Source: Scedosporium boydii (lineage: Eukaryota > Ascomycota > Sordariomycetes > Microascales > Microascaceae). From it: a stretch of 25,807 nucleotides of DNA. The notes under the pieces were generated by a model. That model did not search any database and was not told where the DNA came from. It worked only from the letters and a program-made list of their open reading frames with translations. Both the position numbers and the translations under genes were made by a program. Shown piece by piece: positions 10,525-20,745 of the stretch. How positions within the stretch are numbered: the stretch's first letter is position 1; each line of letters begins with the position of its first letter. Where the stretch lies: contig NJFT01000359.1 of NCBI GenBank assembly GCA_002221725.1, positions 1 to 25,807 on the forward strand, given 5' to 3'.

Positions 10525-11613
10525 ATGCTCGATCCCCAACTACGAAGAGGACCGGTCGATTCTGCAGCCATTTACACCCACTCGCGAACCCGAACCACGT
10601 CTTCCAACATATTTCCCCCTGCCTTCCCTGCCCAAGGCCCGATACCCGTGCATCCCGGCCACACCATGTCGCAACAGAACATGCCCTACTCGCGACGATC
10701 GCCCTCCGTCAATACCTTCAGCACTTCCTCGACCATGCCTCCCCCCGCCGCCTACCGAACCTCGCCGACGACCGACCTCCGGAGATCGACTTCTTCCCGG
10801 TCAGGCGGCGCGAGCCCCCGCCCTATAAGCTATGTCGCTGCTCTCAGGAGGCAAAAAGGAACCGTTTGGTGCGACCGTGCTCAGCCCGAGGATCCCGCTC
10901 TCGCCGCACAGATGCGAGCTGCGAAGGCTAAGGCGAGTCGTGCCATGCTTGGTACCCCAAGGTTAAGCGGTGGATCTCCTACTGGCAGGACGAGTACTGG
11001 TATCAGCACCACCGGTAAGGTGGCCGCCAAGATCCGCCACCACGGAAAGCCTACAGTCGTGGGCTACGCTTCCGGCGAGAACCACGTTGGCGTCGGCGGT
11101 GTACCCCCCAGGTTGAGCGCTACCGAAGTCGAGGGCGAGAGCAGCGACGACGAAGACGGCATTAACAAGCTGCACCACCGTAGGACGGGAAGCAGCGGGC
11201 GCAATAGCGTTGCGAGTGCTCGACGGAATCTCGCCTATCGCACATCCGGTGGCCTCGGCAGCAGCCAGAAGCAGAGGAGTCCGTCCGGCACCCCCGAACG
11301 CGCCGGTAGTCTTGCTGAGGACCGGCGAGAGAGCACGCCCACTGCTACTACTTCTGCTTTCACACCAACTATGACTGGTCCTTCGGACGCTGCTAGTGCC
11401 AAGTCTCACAGCACCAGTACTAGCGCAGAGCGTGCCGACAACGTGGCTGACCTCGAGGCTGACACGGCGCTAGCGAGCAAATCAAGGCAACACTCTGCGC
11501 TCGTGCGGGAGAAGAGTACTAAGAACCCTACCGACCTCGCGAGGAGAGGGAGCGTCGATGAGAGGACGATGACCCTGTCGGCGGGCCGTTTGTACATTGC
11601 GAACCCCGATTAA
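10525..11613 (+). CDS. Conserved Ser/Thr-rich disordered fungal protein
   Basis: Single-exon frame of 362 aa. The same frame is open for 135 codons further upstream, but the first ATG in it is at 10525, in AACC-ATG context, so that start is chosen. Most of the product is Ser/Thr/Pro/Arg-rich and low in hydrophobic residues, which suggests an intrinsically disordered, phosphorylated protein. The most structured-looking part is residues 102-137 (YVAALRRQKGTVWCDRAQ then an Ala/Lys-rich helix). An acidic patch lies at 205-211 (ESSDDED), and the tail ends in GRLYIANPD after DERTM. Such a Trp-Cys-Asp core and C-terminal motif look conserved rather than random. No enzyme motif, signal peptide or membrane segment is seen. 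Function not recognised. Its very long leader suggests tight post-transcriptional control. Confidence 0.82.
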   Translation: MLDPQLRRGPVDSAAIYTHSRTRTTSSNIFPPAFPAQGPIPVHPGHTMSQQNMPYSRRSPSVNTFSTSSTMPPPAAYRTSPTTDLRRSTSSRSGGASPRPISYVAALRRQKGTVWCDRAQPEDPALAAQMRAAKAKASRAMLGTPRLSGGSPTGRTSTGISTTGKVAAKIRHHGKPTVVGYASGENHVGVGGVPPRLSATEVEGESSDDEDGINKLHHRRTGSSGRNSVASARRNLAYRTSGGLGSSQKQRSPSGTPERAGSLAEDRRESTPTATTSAFTPTMTGPSDAASAKSHSTSTSAERADNVADLEADTALASKSRQHSALVREKSTKNPTDLARRGSVDERTMTLSAGRLYIANPD

Positions 11614-13948
11614 TCGGCACGATTAGTGGAAACGCTTCTTCTTTTTTTTCGCCCTTTCATCAGCGACCATGAGCGGGTTTTCCGCACTTTATATATAACC
11701 ATCGTTTTAGATTTCTCGTCCCTACGGCATTCGTTATTTACCTCTCCGCGTAGACTCTTCGCCTCTCCTCGACGGAGAAGGGTCTGCTCTCCCGACCAAA
11801 CCATCTCCCCGTCATTCTGTCTATACCCTCGCTCGCTTTGAGCTACCGGTCACAACAATCACTTTTTATCTCTTTTATTTTGTTGTTTTTTTCTTCTTTT
11901 TCGGCTGCATCATTTGATATACCTCACTTGAAGAGGTTACCCATGCCTGCACAAGAATGCAAGAGTGGGAAGGAGCATAGAGAAGGAGATAAGGCGGTTT
12001 TTCCTGCGTGCGCGTGCGCGCGTACTTTTTTTTACATTTGTTGTTTTCCATGATACCCACCAAGGAAAAGAAACAAGAAGGAAGGGATTTCGGAAAGAGA
12101 AAAAGGAAAGGAATTATTAGTGGAGGATATTCCCCCTGCATTTGACCCCCAACCCCGAAGAGGACTTGGGGCGGGTTCGTTTTCGAGCCACTCACCTGCT
12201 TGGCTCTTTATAACATTCGTTTGGAGTATTGGAGTCTCTCGCTATCGTCGGCATATTTAGCGGTTTATTATGCTTTCTTTTGTTCGCGATTATTTTCTGT
12301 ACTCTTATGGGGAATTTACATGGAGATGATGCATGGTGTCCGGAGAGAATATGACTTTACATTCGTTTCGAACTCTTTGTCTATGACTTGACCTGTGTGA
12401 ATTTGAAGACTGCCATATTTTGAAACAGGAGCTATTCCTAGTGAGAAGGATGCTGTGAGGCAACGAGTAGGTGAGCTGTGAGGCAAGATGGTGTAAGAGC
12501 GGTCGAGAGAAGCCGCTCTTGGGCTGATGGAGAAGACCTGCAGGAAGTTCCAAGTCACTCACGACTTACGGCTTGAATGTTATAATATTTCCACCACCCG
12601 GATACTTGCCTTCATGGGGCCGGCTGGGTCGTGGAGGAGGCAACTGGGTTATGGTAGTCTTCGGATCGAGACTGGGAGACGAGGAGACGAGGGTCTTGGA
12701 CCAAGAAACGGGCACACTCTGGTGAGGATGAGGGAGAGGCCTGATTGCGCTCTTTTACCTACATAGGAGGTGGGCTTTGCGAGGCCCTCATCATTATGGC
12801 TCTTTTGGCCGCACACAAGTTGGTAGACTGCGCAGCCTATTTAGATGGTCTTATCGTTCGACGGTGCCTCCGAATCTTTGACTATGACAGGGCTCTGGTC
12901 CACAATACACAATGGTAGCCGTGAAACGTCCTACTCTCCGGGAGAAACCCTGCTTGCGACACAAAGTATGGAATGCGGACGATAGTTGAAAGTAGTCGTT
13001 TGGTTGGCCCTAAAATGCAGTACATCTAAGGAGACCCCAACCACATAGACTTACGACGAAGGCGTGTATAAAACTCCTAAGCCGAACCCCCCCACTCTGT
13101 CAGCGGAGCAATTCATACCACACCCTCCTCAATTTTTATGACCTCCATTGGTCTCCTCCGCAGATCTTCTAGTCCGAGTCTGGGGGCGGCAGGAGGCAGG
13201 ACGGGCATTTGCCATCCATGGTACAGTAAACAGTGCCCCAGGTCTCTCGTTGACAATTACCTCCGCAATTGGTGTCGCCCTAGCACACCGTGTGTCCGCA
13301 CTCAGTGTAAGTGAAGACTATAGGGTCGCACATGTGCTAGTGTGGGAGATTCATGTTAATGTTTCGCCCGAGCAAGGTAGGATAAAGTGCTGTCTCGTCG
13401 TTTGGAACAGGCTTTGGTCGAACGGGGGATAGGATGAGAATGATGCTTCGGGACAGCTCCTGCCTCCATCAACGGGGAGGACTGTAGATGGTTTTATACG
13501 CATTCGTGTCTTTTCAAGCCTCGAAAATGATCTTGTCTATAGTCGCAGGTGATGGCTAACGATTGATGCGATGAAAACGCTGATAGACGAACCTATTCCC
13601 ACTTACATGAATGTTGGTTGGATTCAAGATGCCATTCAAGAAGGATCTTGTGTCAGGTTGGCAGTTAGCGAACGGGCATCAATATCAATTCACATCAATT
13701 CAATTGACGAGGCAGTCAGTGCCAGGAAGTGGACAATTGTGTGACCGCGCCGCCGGGGCGTGAGACAGACAAGCACTTGTTGATCTTCATCATTGATCAA
13801 GCAACCGGGCGGTTCACTATCGTGACTGTGTGACTCGAAACTGGAAATTCGTCACCAACTTTCATTCTTCAACCTTCACCTTTCGCCTTTCAACCTCACT
13901 GACAAGTTAGACGCGAACACTCCAAGAAACCATCAAGAAACCCTCAAG
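11614..13948. other. Intergenic region, no gene seen
   Basis: The first part is T-rich and probably holds the 3' UTR of the Ser-rich gene. Open frames up to about 100 codons occur on both strands, but none has protein-like sequence. The 300 bp before 13949 contain no ATG and end in a CT-rich then CA-rich leader, which fits the promoter and 5' UTR of the next gene. Confidence 0.5.
12005..12025. repeat. Alternating purine-pyrimidine tract (GC/GT)
   Basis: Twenty-one consecutive bases alternate pyrimidine and purine, mostly CG and TG steps. Such tracts can adopt the Z-DNA form under negative supercoiling. It lies about 400 bp after the stop codon of the Ser-rich gene. Confidence 0.6.
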
Positions 13949-14645
13949 ATGGCTCCAGACGTTTCGATGCCGGACTCGGCCCCTGAAGAACCTGCTTCTT
14001 TGAAACCGGTTGACCAAAATGTTCCCTATCGCGAGGCTGTCGAATCTTGGACATTGCCTCCCGTCGAACTTCTCAATGAGAGCCACCTCAATGATTTCGA
14101 CTCGAAAACGATTCCCCACGTGGTAATTCAGTAAGAAACAGAACAAGCCAATACCACCCCAACACCTTTGTTTTTTTCCTGAAATCCTCGAGTTTACTGA
14201 CGAAAATCGCCTTTGTGTCAGGATATCAGACGCCAGGCAGAAACAGGTCTTTGCACACCTGGGCGTCCAGTACGATTCCAACTACCCCCTTTTTTTTCTG
14301 ATACTTTCTGGGGAGGATGGCTTCGAGAGCTCTGTTCGAGGACGACTCGCTACTCGAGATAATGAATTTCGTGCAGGTGAGAAACCGTGAGTTTGTGGGC
14401 TTCATGAATACAGCGCACAATGTGATGGCGGATAGGAGAGAGGCCAAGGTTGTCGAGGTTGATATCAAGAGGCCGAGGCCGGGTAAGCCTGTTCAGATGT
14501 TTTGGAAGCCGGCAAGAGGGCTTGTTACCCAGAAAATCAAGGATTGTAGGTATTTGATTCAAGACCTCCCTCTGTTGTATGCAAAAACTATTCACCTCAC
14601 TGCTCTATTCTCCTAGGGATTGAGGACACAATGCCCACCCTGTGA
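13949..14645 (+). CDS. Small unrecognised protein, four-exon model
   Basis: Model of 162 aa from exons 13949-14130, 14222-14269, 14316-14545 and 14617-14645. Intron 1 (91 bp) has donor GTAAGA, branch CTGAC and acceptor TCAG. Intron 2 (46 bp) has a weaker donor GTACGA, branch CTGAT and acceptor GAG. Intron 3 (71 bp) has donor GTAGGT and acceptor CTAG. All junctions keep frame and give a coherent protein: acidic N-terminus with SWTLPPVELLNESHLNDF, then QISDARQKQVFAHLGV, then a basic part (NREFVGFMNTAHN, IKRPRPGKPVQMFWKPARG) and the tail KIKDWIEDTMPTL. The start sits in CAAG-ATGG context after about 310 bp without any ATG. There is no signal peptide, membrane segment or known motif, and I do not recognise the family. 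Without intron 2 the frame would stop soon after. A T-run in intron 2 leaves a sequencing indel as an alternative explanation. Confidence 0.55.
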
Positions 14646-15067
14646 TAATTCATTCTATTACCCAGGAGAGCAAGGCCAAGTTAGTGTCTGAAAGTAGCTT
14701 TGATTCAAGTCTAGTCTACCATTACTACCCTAATACACGAAAGCCTAATATCACTCTCCAGACTCTTCTCGTAACCTCTAGTCTGCTCAAGTCCGGACCA
14801 CAATACACTACGCCAGTGCACAAGGTGGACTCAGCTCCGAGAGCATGTCGACACCTGAGTTGAGTCGATTCCTGTGGTATTTCGGGTGGGTCGTTTATAG
14901 TTGTGTTGGAGATTTAGACCGTGCTCGTTTGCGACGCCCTTCTGGGTCTGGGTAGATCTCGAATTTGGGTTTCATTCAAATGACGCGTCAGACTCCAATG
15001 TTCCATAACAAGATCCAAGTGTACCTGTCCAAGATGCCTTCTTTGGCCTCTACTCCTCCCATCCCGG
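14646..15067. other. Short convergent intergenic region
   Basis: About 420 bp between the ends of two convergent genes. It should contain both 3' UTRs. I see no coding potential in it. Confidence 0.5.
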
Positions 15068-16648
15068 TCATTCTTGCTCATCACTATCATCATCATCGTC
15101 ATCATCATCATCATCATCAGTAATCCCGTTGGGCAAGTACTGAACCACAAGCTCCCCATCCTGCACCCTCCTCACCGACTCCCTAAAGAGATCCACTATC
15201 CTCTCATCAAGCTTCCAATTGCCCAGAGTCTGCACATGCAGCCGAGGCCACAAATAACTCGACTTCTTGACACTTTCCGGAAGATACTTATCCCAGTCAC
15301 TTTCGTACGTAGAGAAGTAACTGATATAGGTTCTGTAGGTATTGCCGTGCTAGCTAATGAGCTTGGCAAACTTCAACTTAGGCATGGCGCCGATAGCCCG
15401 CGCGAAGGCCGTGAGCAGCGGTCCCAAGACGGGTGTATTAGGAACCGGCCGACATTCATATTCCAGGCTGTCATCCTCGGCGATGTGATAACGCCAAAAT
15501 ACCGACGACATTTTACTCTCGAAGTCAAGCGCCGCGCTCAGCTCGCTAGGGTGACAGTAACCCGGCGGCCAGTACGACGGCGCGTCGATCGGCAAGGGCT
15601 TGTCGGATGGTGTGTTGTTGTCCCCGCGGTAGAGCCGCAGCCCCGAAGACATGGCAAGGGATGTGTGTACCTCTATGTGCTCGAGGAAATCCCAGTGCGG
15701 AGGCGGGTTTTCCTGGGCATCTTCGTCGTCGGCGGGCCAGAAGAGCGCCGGGTCTACGGGGCCGCTGTAATGAAACTGGCCCAGGTTGAGAGAAACGTTG
15801 CGCAAGGTGGCGCAGAATGGGTCATATGTGAGTGGGAAGTTTAGCTTAGGTGGACTTTTGTCGTTGGCCCACGTGTAGTCCACGGTACGCAATTTCAGGA
15901 CAGCTCCATCTGGGAGGAGCGGTAGCTTGCCACGGTGACCAGCTGGGATCATGGCCTCGATTGCCTCGGCTCGCATCTGTTTGAGGAGCGGCAGCCAGAT
16001 CTGCAGTTAGGGGAACCTCCAGCTGGTCTCGACAAGTTCCGGGCAGAGTTTGGAGAGTTGCACCTGAGTCTCCAGCGCGATGCGTGGGGGGGAAAACCTA
16101 GGCAACAGGTCGGAATTGTTGCTAGGGGTCACGTCAAGACAGCCGACACAATGCAGGAGCGGCAGCCGAGGGTGTTTCTCAAGAGCAAGGTACTGGTATT
16201 CGGGACTTCGCGCTTTGCCTAACGCTTCATCCTCGGGATAAGCGACCCGAATCTCAAGGTCAATGGCTGCCGTGTTTGTGGGCCAAGTCGCGAGTATATC
16301 GAAGAGGCGCCTGATGGCGTGTGTGAAGGCGAGATTGTCTTCCTTCATGTCCTCAGAGTAAACATAGTAGCCGCCCACGACATAGGCGCCATCCTCGGAA
16401 ATGACTATCGGGTGGGCGGAGAGTTCGACGGTGTAGATGATGGATCTGATGCATGCAGCACGGCGGTTGGTCAATGCCGCCGCACTCGAGAGGATGTCCA
16501 TGGAGAAGGACTTCACTTCGATTCGCTTGAAAGTATGGATCTCGACCGTGTCCTGCCAGGCGTGGGAGACGGTGGCTAGGAGCGGCCAGTCGGAACGCGG
16601 GACATCGCTGAGGATAATTTCCCGGATTTCGGGGGGTAGACAATTCAT
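15068..16648 (-). pseudogene. F-box protein gene interrupted by two in-frame stops
   Basis: One minus-strand frame runs from ATG at 16648 to TGA at 15068 (527 codons) and reads as protein throughout, except for TAA at 16009-16007 and TAG at 15352-15350. The N-terminus is an F-box (LPPEIREIILSDVP, then WPLLATVSHAWQDTVE, residues about 4-40), which in intact proteins binds Skp1 and links substrates to an SCF ubiquitin ligase. The rest is a Trp/Leu-rich body, typical of the large fungal F-box family, and the last residues are 11 Asp followed by SDEQE. The first stop lies between SWRFP and LQIWLPLLKQ, the second between KFAKLIS and HGNTYRTY. Either the gene is decaying, or introns or strain polymorphism are involved. 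A 63-bp in-frame GTGCAA...CTAACTGCAG segment (16063-16001) could be an intron that removes the first stop, though its branch-to-acceptor distance is short. For the second stop I see only weak donors. If translated as is, the product is a 213-aa truncated F-box protein. Confidence 0.72.
15086..15118. repeat. (ATC)n microsatellite encoding poly-Asp
   Basis: Eleven triplets, ten ATC and one GTC, on the plus strand. On the minus strand they are GAT/GAC codons giving the 11-Asp run near the C-terminus of the F-box frame. Length variation between strains would be expected and would not break the frame. Confidence 0.9.
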
Positions 16649-17648
16649 GGTGAAGACTCAAGAGACGACGATTTATGGGGGTATGGATTTGGCCTTTGGA
16701 TCAAGTTTTGGGGTGTCTTGGGAAGAAGAAAAAAATGCCTCAGGTCAAGCGGAGAAAGACAGTTTATGCTGGTTCAGGGGGTGATGTGATGAAGGAGGAA
16801 GGCGGGTGACCGACGTCTTGGGGGGGAAGAAGCAGGAAGCTGATCAAGATCGCGACCTTAAAATTATCAAGGCACCGATTTTGTTTGGTAAACTTTGCTT
16901 GCCTGGGACCAGTTGATTGTCTATATATAATTCTTAAAATCTCGAACTGGAGCTAGACGTTCACTGATTATTATCTACAATCTCCACAGGCACAACCCCA
17001 GTAATCGCTCGTCCCCTCCGTGATTCATCCCGGATACTGGTGGAGCAAGGCCCGTATAGGACCGTCAGACTCGGCTTTGCTCCGACTGGCCGGCGACGGG
17101 TGGAGCACAATGAATCAGATGATTACATAAGAATATTCTGGTGCTTTAATCTATCCGATGTATAACCGCGCATCCAATCAGGGAATCATGTTGGAGCTGG
17201 ACCCTGGACACGCGAGACACGACAGGGTCGCGTAAAGAGCAAAGGGCAATGGACGGCAGGAACGAGCAATCGCGTCGAGAAAGAGAAGCATTTCACAGAC
17301 CACACAAGGCATCCTCGAAGACTCGATTGAGAACCAACATTGAGAACAAGCTCTGTCCACCTACGCCTCCAATTTTCCTCGCAGTTTTCGAGACTGGATA
17401 TTACTTCTAGTCTTGGAGAAGGAACAATCCTTTTCATGTAACTGCTCAACGACTCTTTCGATCCGAATCAATCCTTCTCCCCATTTGGCCAGATCTCCAA
17501 ATCCCCTATTCGCACCATCGAGCTCCCTTAGCAACGTACACCAATTCGTTCAATCCCCAACCGCCGCTGTCGCCCTCACTAAACTACGTCACGATAGCCG
17601 CCGAATATCCTAAAGGAAGGTGCCAACGAAGCCAGGCTGCAGCGTATC
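16649..17648. promoter_or_regulatory. Divergent upstream region between F-box gene and CAF-1 gene
   Basis: One kilobase separates the two divergent starts and must hold both promoters. A CTATATATAA element lies at 16921-16930 and can be read as TATA-like in either direction, 273 bp upstream of the F-box ATG. The right part (17400-17648) is CT-rich and has only one ATG, consistent with the CAF-1 leader. Confidence 0.45.
17436..17441 (+). promoter_or_regulatory. Start-stop element (ATG TAA) in the CAF-1 leader
   Basis: An ATG followed directly by TAA, 213 bp upstream of the CAF-1 start, and the only ATG between about 17250 and 17649. Start-stop elements can stall initiating ribosomes and lower translation of the main frame. 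This depends on the transcript starting upstream of 17436. Confidence 0.35.
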
Positions 17649-19739
17649 ATGCCGCTTTTGGAAATGTCACCAAACGTGCAAGAGGCGGAAGGAGCGAGGC
17701 GGAAAAGGACCCACGACGAATACTCCTCGGAAGACATCATCATGAACGACGTCTCCTCCCTCAAGCCCAGCGAGTCCAATGGCGCCATCAATCCTCCTAA
17801 TCGTGAGTATCCTTTAGCCCAATATCCTTTTCTTTTTTTTTTCTTTTCTGTTTCCCCCCACTTGGGACACCAACTGATTGAAGACATTTTTCTTCCTTTA
17901 CCTTCTAACTAGCTCTTCTTCCAACTCCAGATATTTCGATTCAGTCTCCTCCGCGCCAAGGAAGTCCCGATTCATTAACTGACGCCGGAAGCATCACCCC
18001 ACCCAGACCCAGCCCTTCGCCCAACCCTACACCTACTAAGAACAGAGCCACCTCGCCGAGCCCTCTACCGAATTCCATGGTCCCTGGAACGAGTCCGACG
18101 CCGAAGAATGGCGCCACAGATCAACCCGCCGCCAAGCGGAAGCGGTTAACAGCCGCCGAAAAGGCCGCCAAAGCCGAGGAGGAAGCGAAGAAGAAAAAGG
18201 AAAGGGAAGACCTGCGACAGCAGAAACTAGCAGAAAAGGCCAAGCAGGACATGGAGAAGCAAATCGCCAAGGCGGCTAGGCTGGCCGAGAAGGCAAAGAA
18301 GGACGCCGAAGAGCAAGAGGCAAAGGCGGCGAAGCAGCAAGAAAGGGAGGAGAAGAGGAAGAAGAAGGAAGAGGAGGAGCGCAAGGCGCGCGAAGAGAAG
18401 GAAAAGAAAGAGAGGAGCCAGCTTAGGCTGCAGTCTTTTTTCAAGGCGCCTGCTACGCCGAAGAAGCCGGCTGCGGCTACACTGGGTGCGGTGGATGCGA
18501 AGGCGGGGACGGATGGCGGCACGACTGCTTCGACGACGACAACACCGCGGAAGAAGCCACAGACCGAGTACGAGCGGATGTTTCAGCCTTTCTTTGTCAA
18601 GGAACATGTGCGCGTGGCACCGACATCGTTGCCGATTGCCGATCAAGAGACGCTCGAGGCCAAGTCGAAGATACTAGACGAGTACGTCTCTGGACAGCGA
18701 GGCACCAACGTCGCCGTAAAACCATTTAATCCCGTCGAAACGTTCCATCTCATACAACGGCCGAAGCGCACGGGCAGGATGCACCCGCCCGTGAGAGCCC
18801 TTATGGAGGAGCTACACAACAACTCGAATGCAGACGCCCTCGCGAAACTACGATCGATCCCTATGAAACTACTTTGCTTCCGGCAAGACGTACGGCCGCC
18901 GTACTACGGTACGATTACCTGCCTTCCTCATCAATTCGGACCCGCGCGGCTTCGAAGAGCGTCGCGCCGCCCGACGCAGAGGGTTCTCGATCTAGAATAC
19001 GACTACGATTCTGAGGCGGAGTGGCAAGATGACGAGCCTGGCGATGATCTGGATGACCTCGACGAGGAAGAGGAGGACCTAGAGGATGAGGATGATATGG
19101 ATGGGTTCCTTGACGATTCGGAGGACGCAGGTGTCGCAAGGCGGATCTTTGCGAACACTATGGAACCGGAGAGTACGGGGCTTTGCTTCGAGAATGCACA
19201 GGGTGTTGGGCCGGTGGCTAGCATGCGTGCGCATCGTATGGAGATTATTCTAGGTATGCTGTCTAGGCTCACGAAAGATGTAGGACTCTTTTTACTAACG
19301 ATCTACAGGGAACCTCGACCAAAGCTGCGGCATCGATCCCTTCTCGACACAATACTGGGACCCCGAACCCAAGCCTAAGAGCACAGCGTCAAAGGGCACG
19401 ATGCCACCCCCCACAGTGCCGACCAACGCCTTCGAAGCCCTAGGAACCAAGTTCGGAGCGACGACGTCTACGACATCTGCGAATACCAATAACTCACCCG
19501 GCGACGCGGATACCAAGGCGGGGAAAACACAAGCGCAGATCACGAAGCCGGAGCTGTTGCCGGCGTTCAAGAAGGCGGTGATTGCGAACCAGAAGCTGAG
19601 CAAGATGGCGATTGTGGAGGTGTTGAGCGTGCAGATTGATGGGTTGACGAAGGCGGAGGCGAAGGTTATGTTGGAGTATGTTGCGGAGAGGAGGGGGGCG
19701 GGGAGGGCGAAGGTTTGGGAGTTGAAGGATGGACAGTGA
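17649..19739 (+). CDS. rlf2: Chromatin assembly factor 1 large subunit (Cac1/Rlf2/p150)
   Basis: Largest subunit of CAF-1, the nuclear histone chaperone that deposits new H3-H4 behind the replication fork. Exons 17649-17802, 17931-19253 and 19309-19739 give 635 aa. Intron 1 (128 bp) has donor GTGAGT and branch CTAAC. Intron 2 (55 bp) has donor GTATGC, branch CTAAC and acceptor ACAG. Features in order: Ser/Pro-rich N-terminus; KER domain of Lys/Glu/Arg/Ala coiled coil at about 120-213; a PIP box QLRLQSFF at 215-222 that fits the PCNA-binding pattern QxxLxxFF; a conserved middle part with DVRPPYYGT (371-379); an acidic ED domain at about 412-450; the downstream conserved STGLCFEN and CGIDPFSTQYWDPEP; and a C-terminal winged-helix region at about 570-633 that binds DNA in homologues. 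Length and order match fungal homologues. The final 180 bp switch to G-rich codons. The gene name is by family; local naming in filamentous fungi varies. Confidence 0.95.
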
Positions 19740-20745
19740 GAGATGGTCGCAACGGGCTGTCGCCTCTCTACTTCTATTACATACATGTTGATGATGGCTT
19801 TCAAATTTTCAATGTTCGAGGAATGGGTTAGGGAGTATCGGGTTTTATATTCATGTCTGGTGCACTCATTGTACTGGGCGATGCCTACTAGATGTTGTGC
19901 TAGAGGCTGTCGTTGATGCATTGCGGCGGATTAAAACAAGAGATGATTTCAAAGAAAATGGTTCTTTCTGGTTCATTTATATGGCTTTTCTTCCTGATCA
20001 GAGTGACAGTTGCTGGCCGAGGAACAATTCGAGGATGCCCTTGCACCACTGATCAAGAATACCACGAAACTTGGGCACTGGCGTCAGCTTTCCCCCCTTG
20101 CAATGCATCTCTCAACCCAGATGCCATGCCGCATTTAAGACTGGACATCAAGCGATTACGCTACCCGCCACCTCTCATGATGACGCGACCACTACGTTCA
20201 GCTAGGCCATTTCTCGCTTCCTGTCGATTCCAAGGCCGTGGGATGTAACGCAGGTGCTACCGCCTCACCCTCCGCTCTTCCTCCGCGCTCGCGTGAGTTA
20301 CTCACGAACCGGATCGTGAACGATAAATATAATTAGAGAATGGGATTTTTTAAAGAGGAGGCGGCGGAAACACTGGCGATGAGAGGGTTAGGAGAAGCTG
20401 GAGGTAAAGCCGCTCTCAAGGTTTAACGGCCATATTTTTGGTTGATCTCCATGAAATGCGGAGAAAAGAGCGAGTTTGGGCATAAGTGTAACAATGTCAA
20501 TGCATCAATTGAAACAAACCCAAAGCAGCGAAAAAGCTACCCAAGAACAGGCCCAAACGCAACCTAAGAAGAGGGCAAAAAAAGCGTTGAGGATTTGACA
20601 AAATAGCTGCAGGTGGGCAGCACCTTTCCCGTTTCACAACATTCTGCATTATTCGTTCTGCTTCACCTTCTTAGACTACTCAGTTTCTCATCTTCCTTGG
20701 ACATTTCAAAATTCATTCGGCTTTATTGAGAAATAAATAAACAAG
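19740..20745. other. Intergenic region upstream of the methyltransferase; no gene seen
   Basis: The left part should contain the CAF-1 3' UTR. The last 245 bp before 20746 contain no ATG and turn CT-rich then A-rich, fitting a promoter and leader. One open frame at 19913-20248 with an internal Met followed by a hydrophobic stretch was considered and rejected. Confidence 0.5.

Noticed and set aside
15074..15844. 256-codon plus-strand frame beginning with a run of Ile/Val
   Set aside because: It is the reverse reading of the F-box gene; the hydrophobic start comes from the ATC microsatellite and not from a membrane segment.
18121..18646. Leu/Ser/Phe-rich minus-strand frames of over 130 codons
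   Set aside because: They are antisense shadows of the Lys/Glu-rich KER domain of CAF-1.
19958..20248. Possible small secreted protein starting MVLSGSFIWLFFLI
   Set aside because: The hydrophobic stretch is suggestive, but an Arg interrupts it, the remainder is Arg/Pro-rich random-like sequence, and it sits in the CAF-1 3' region.
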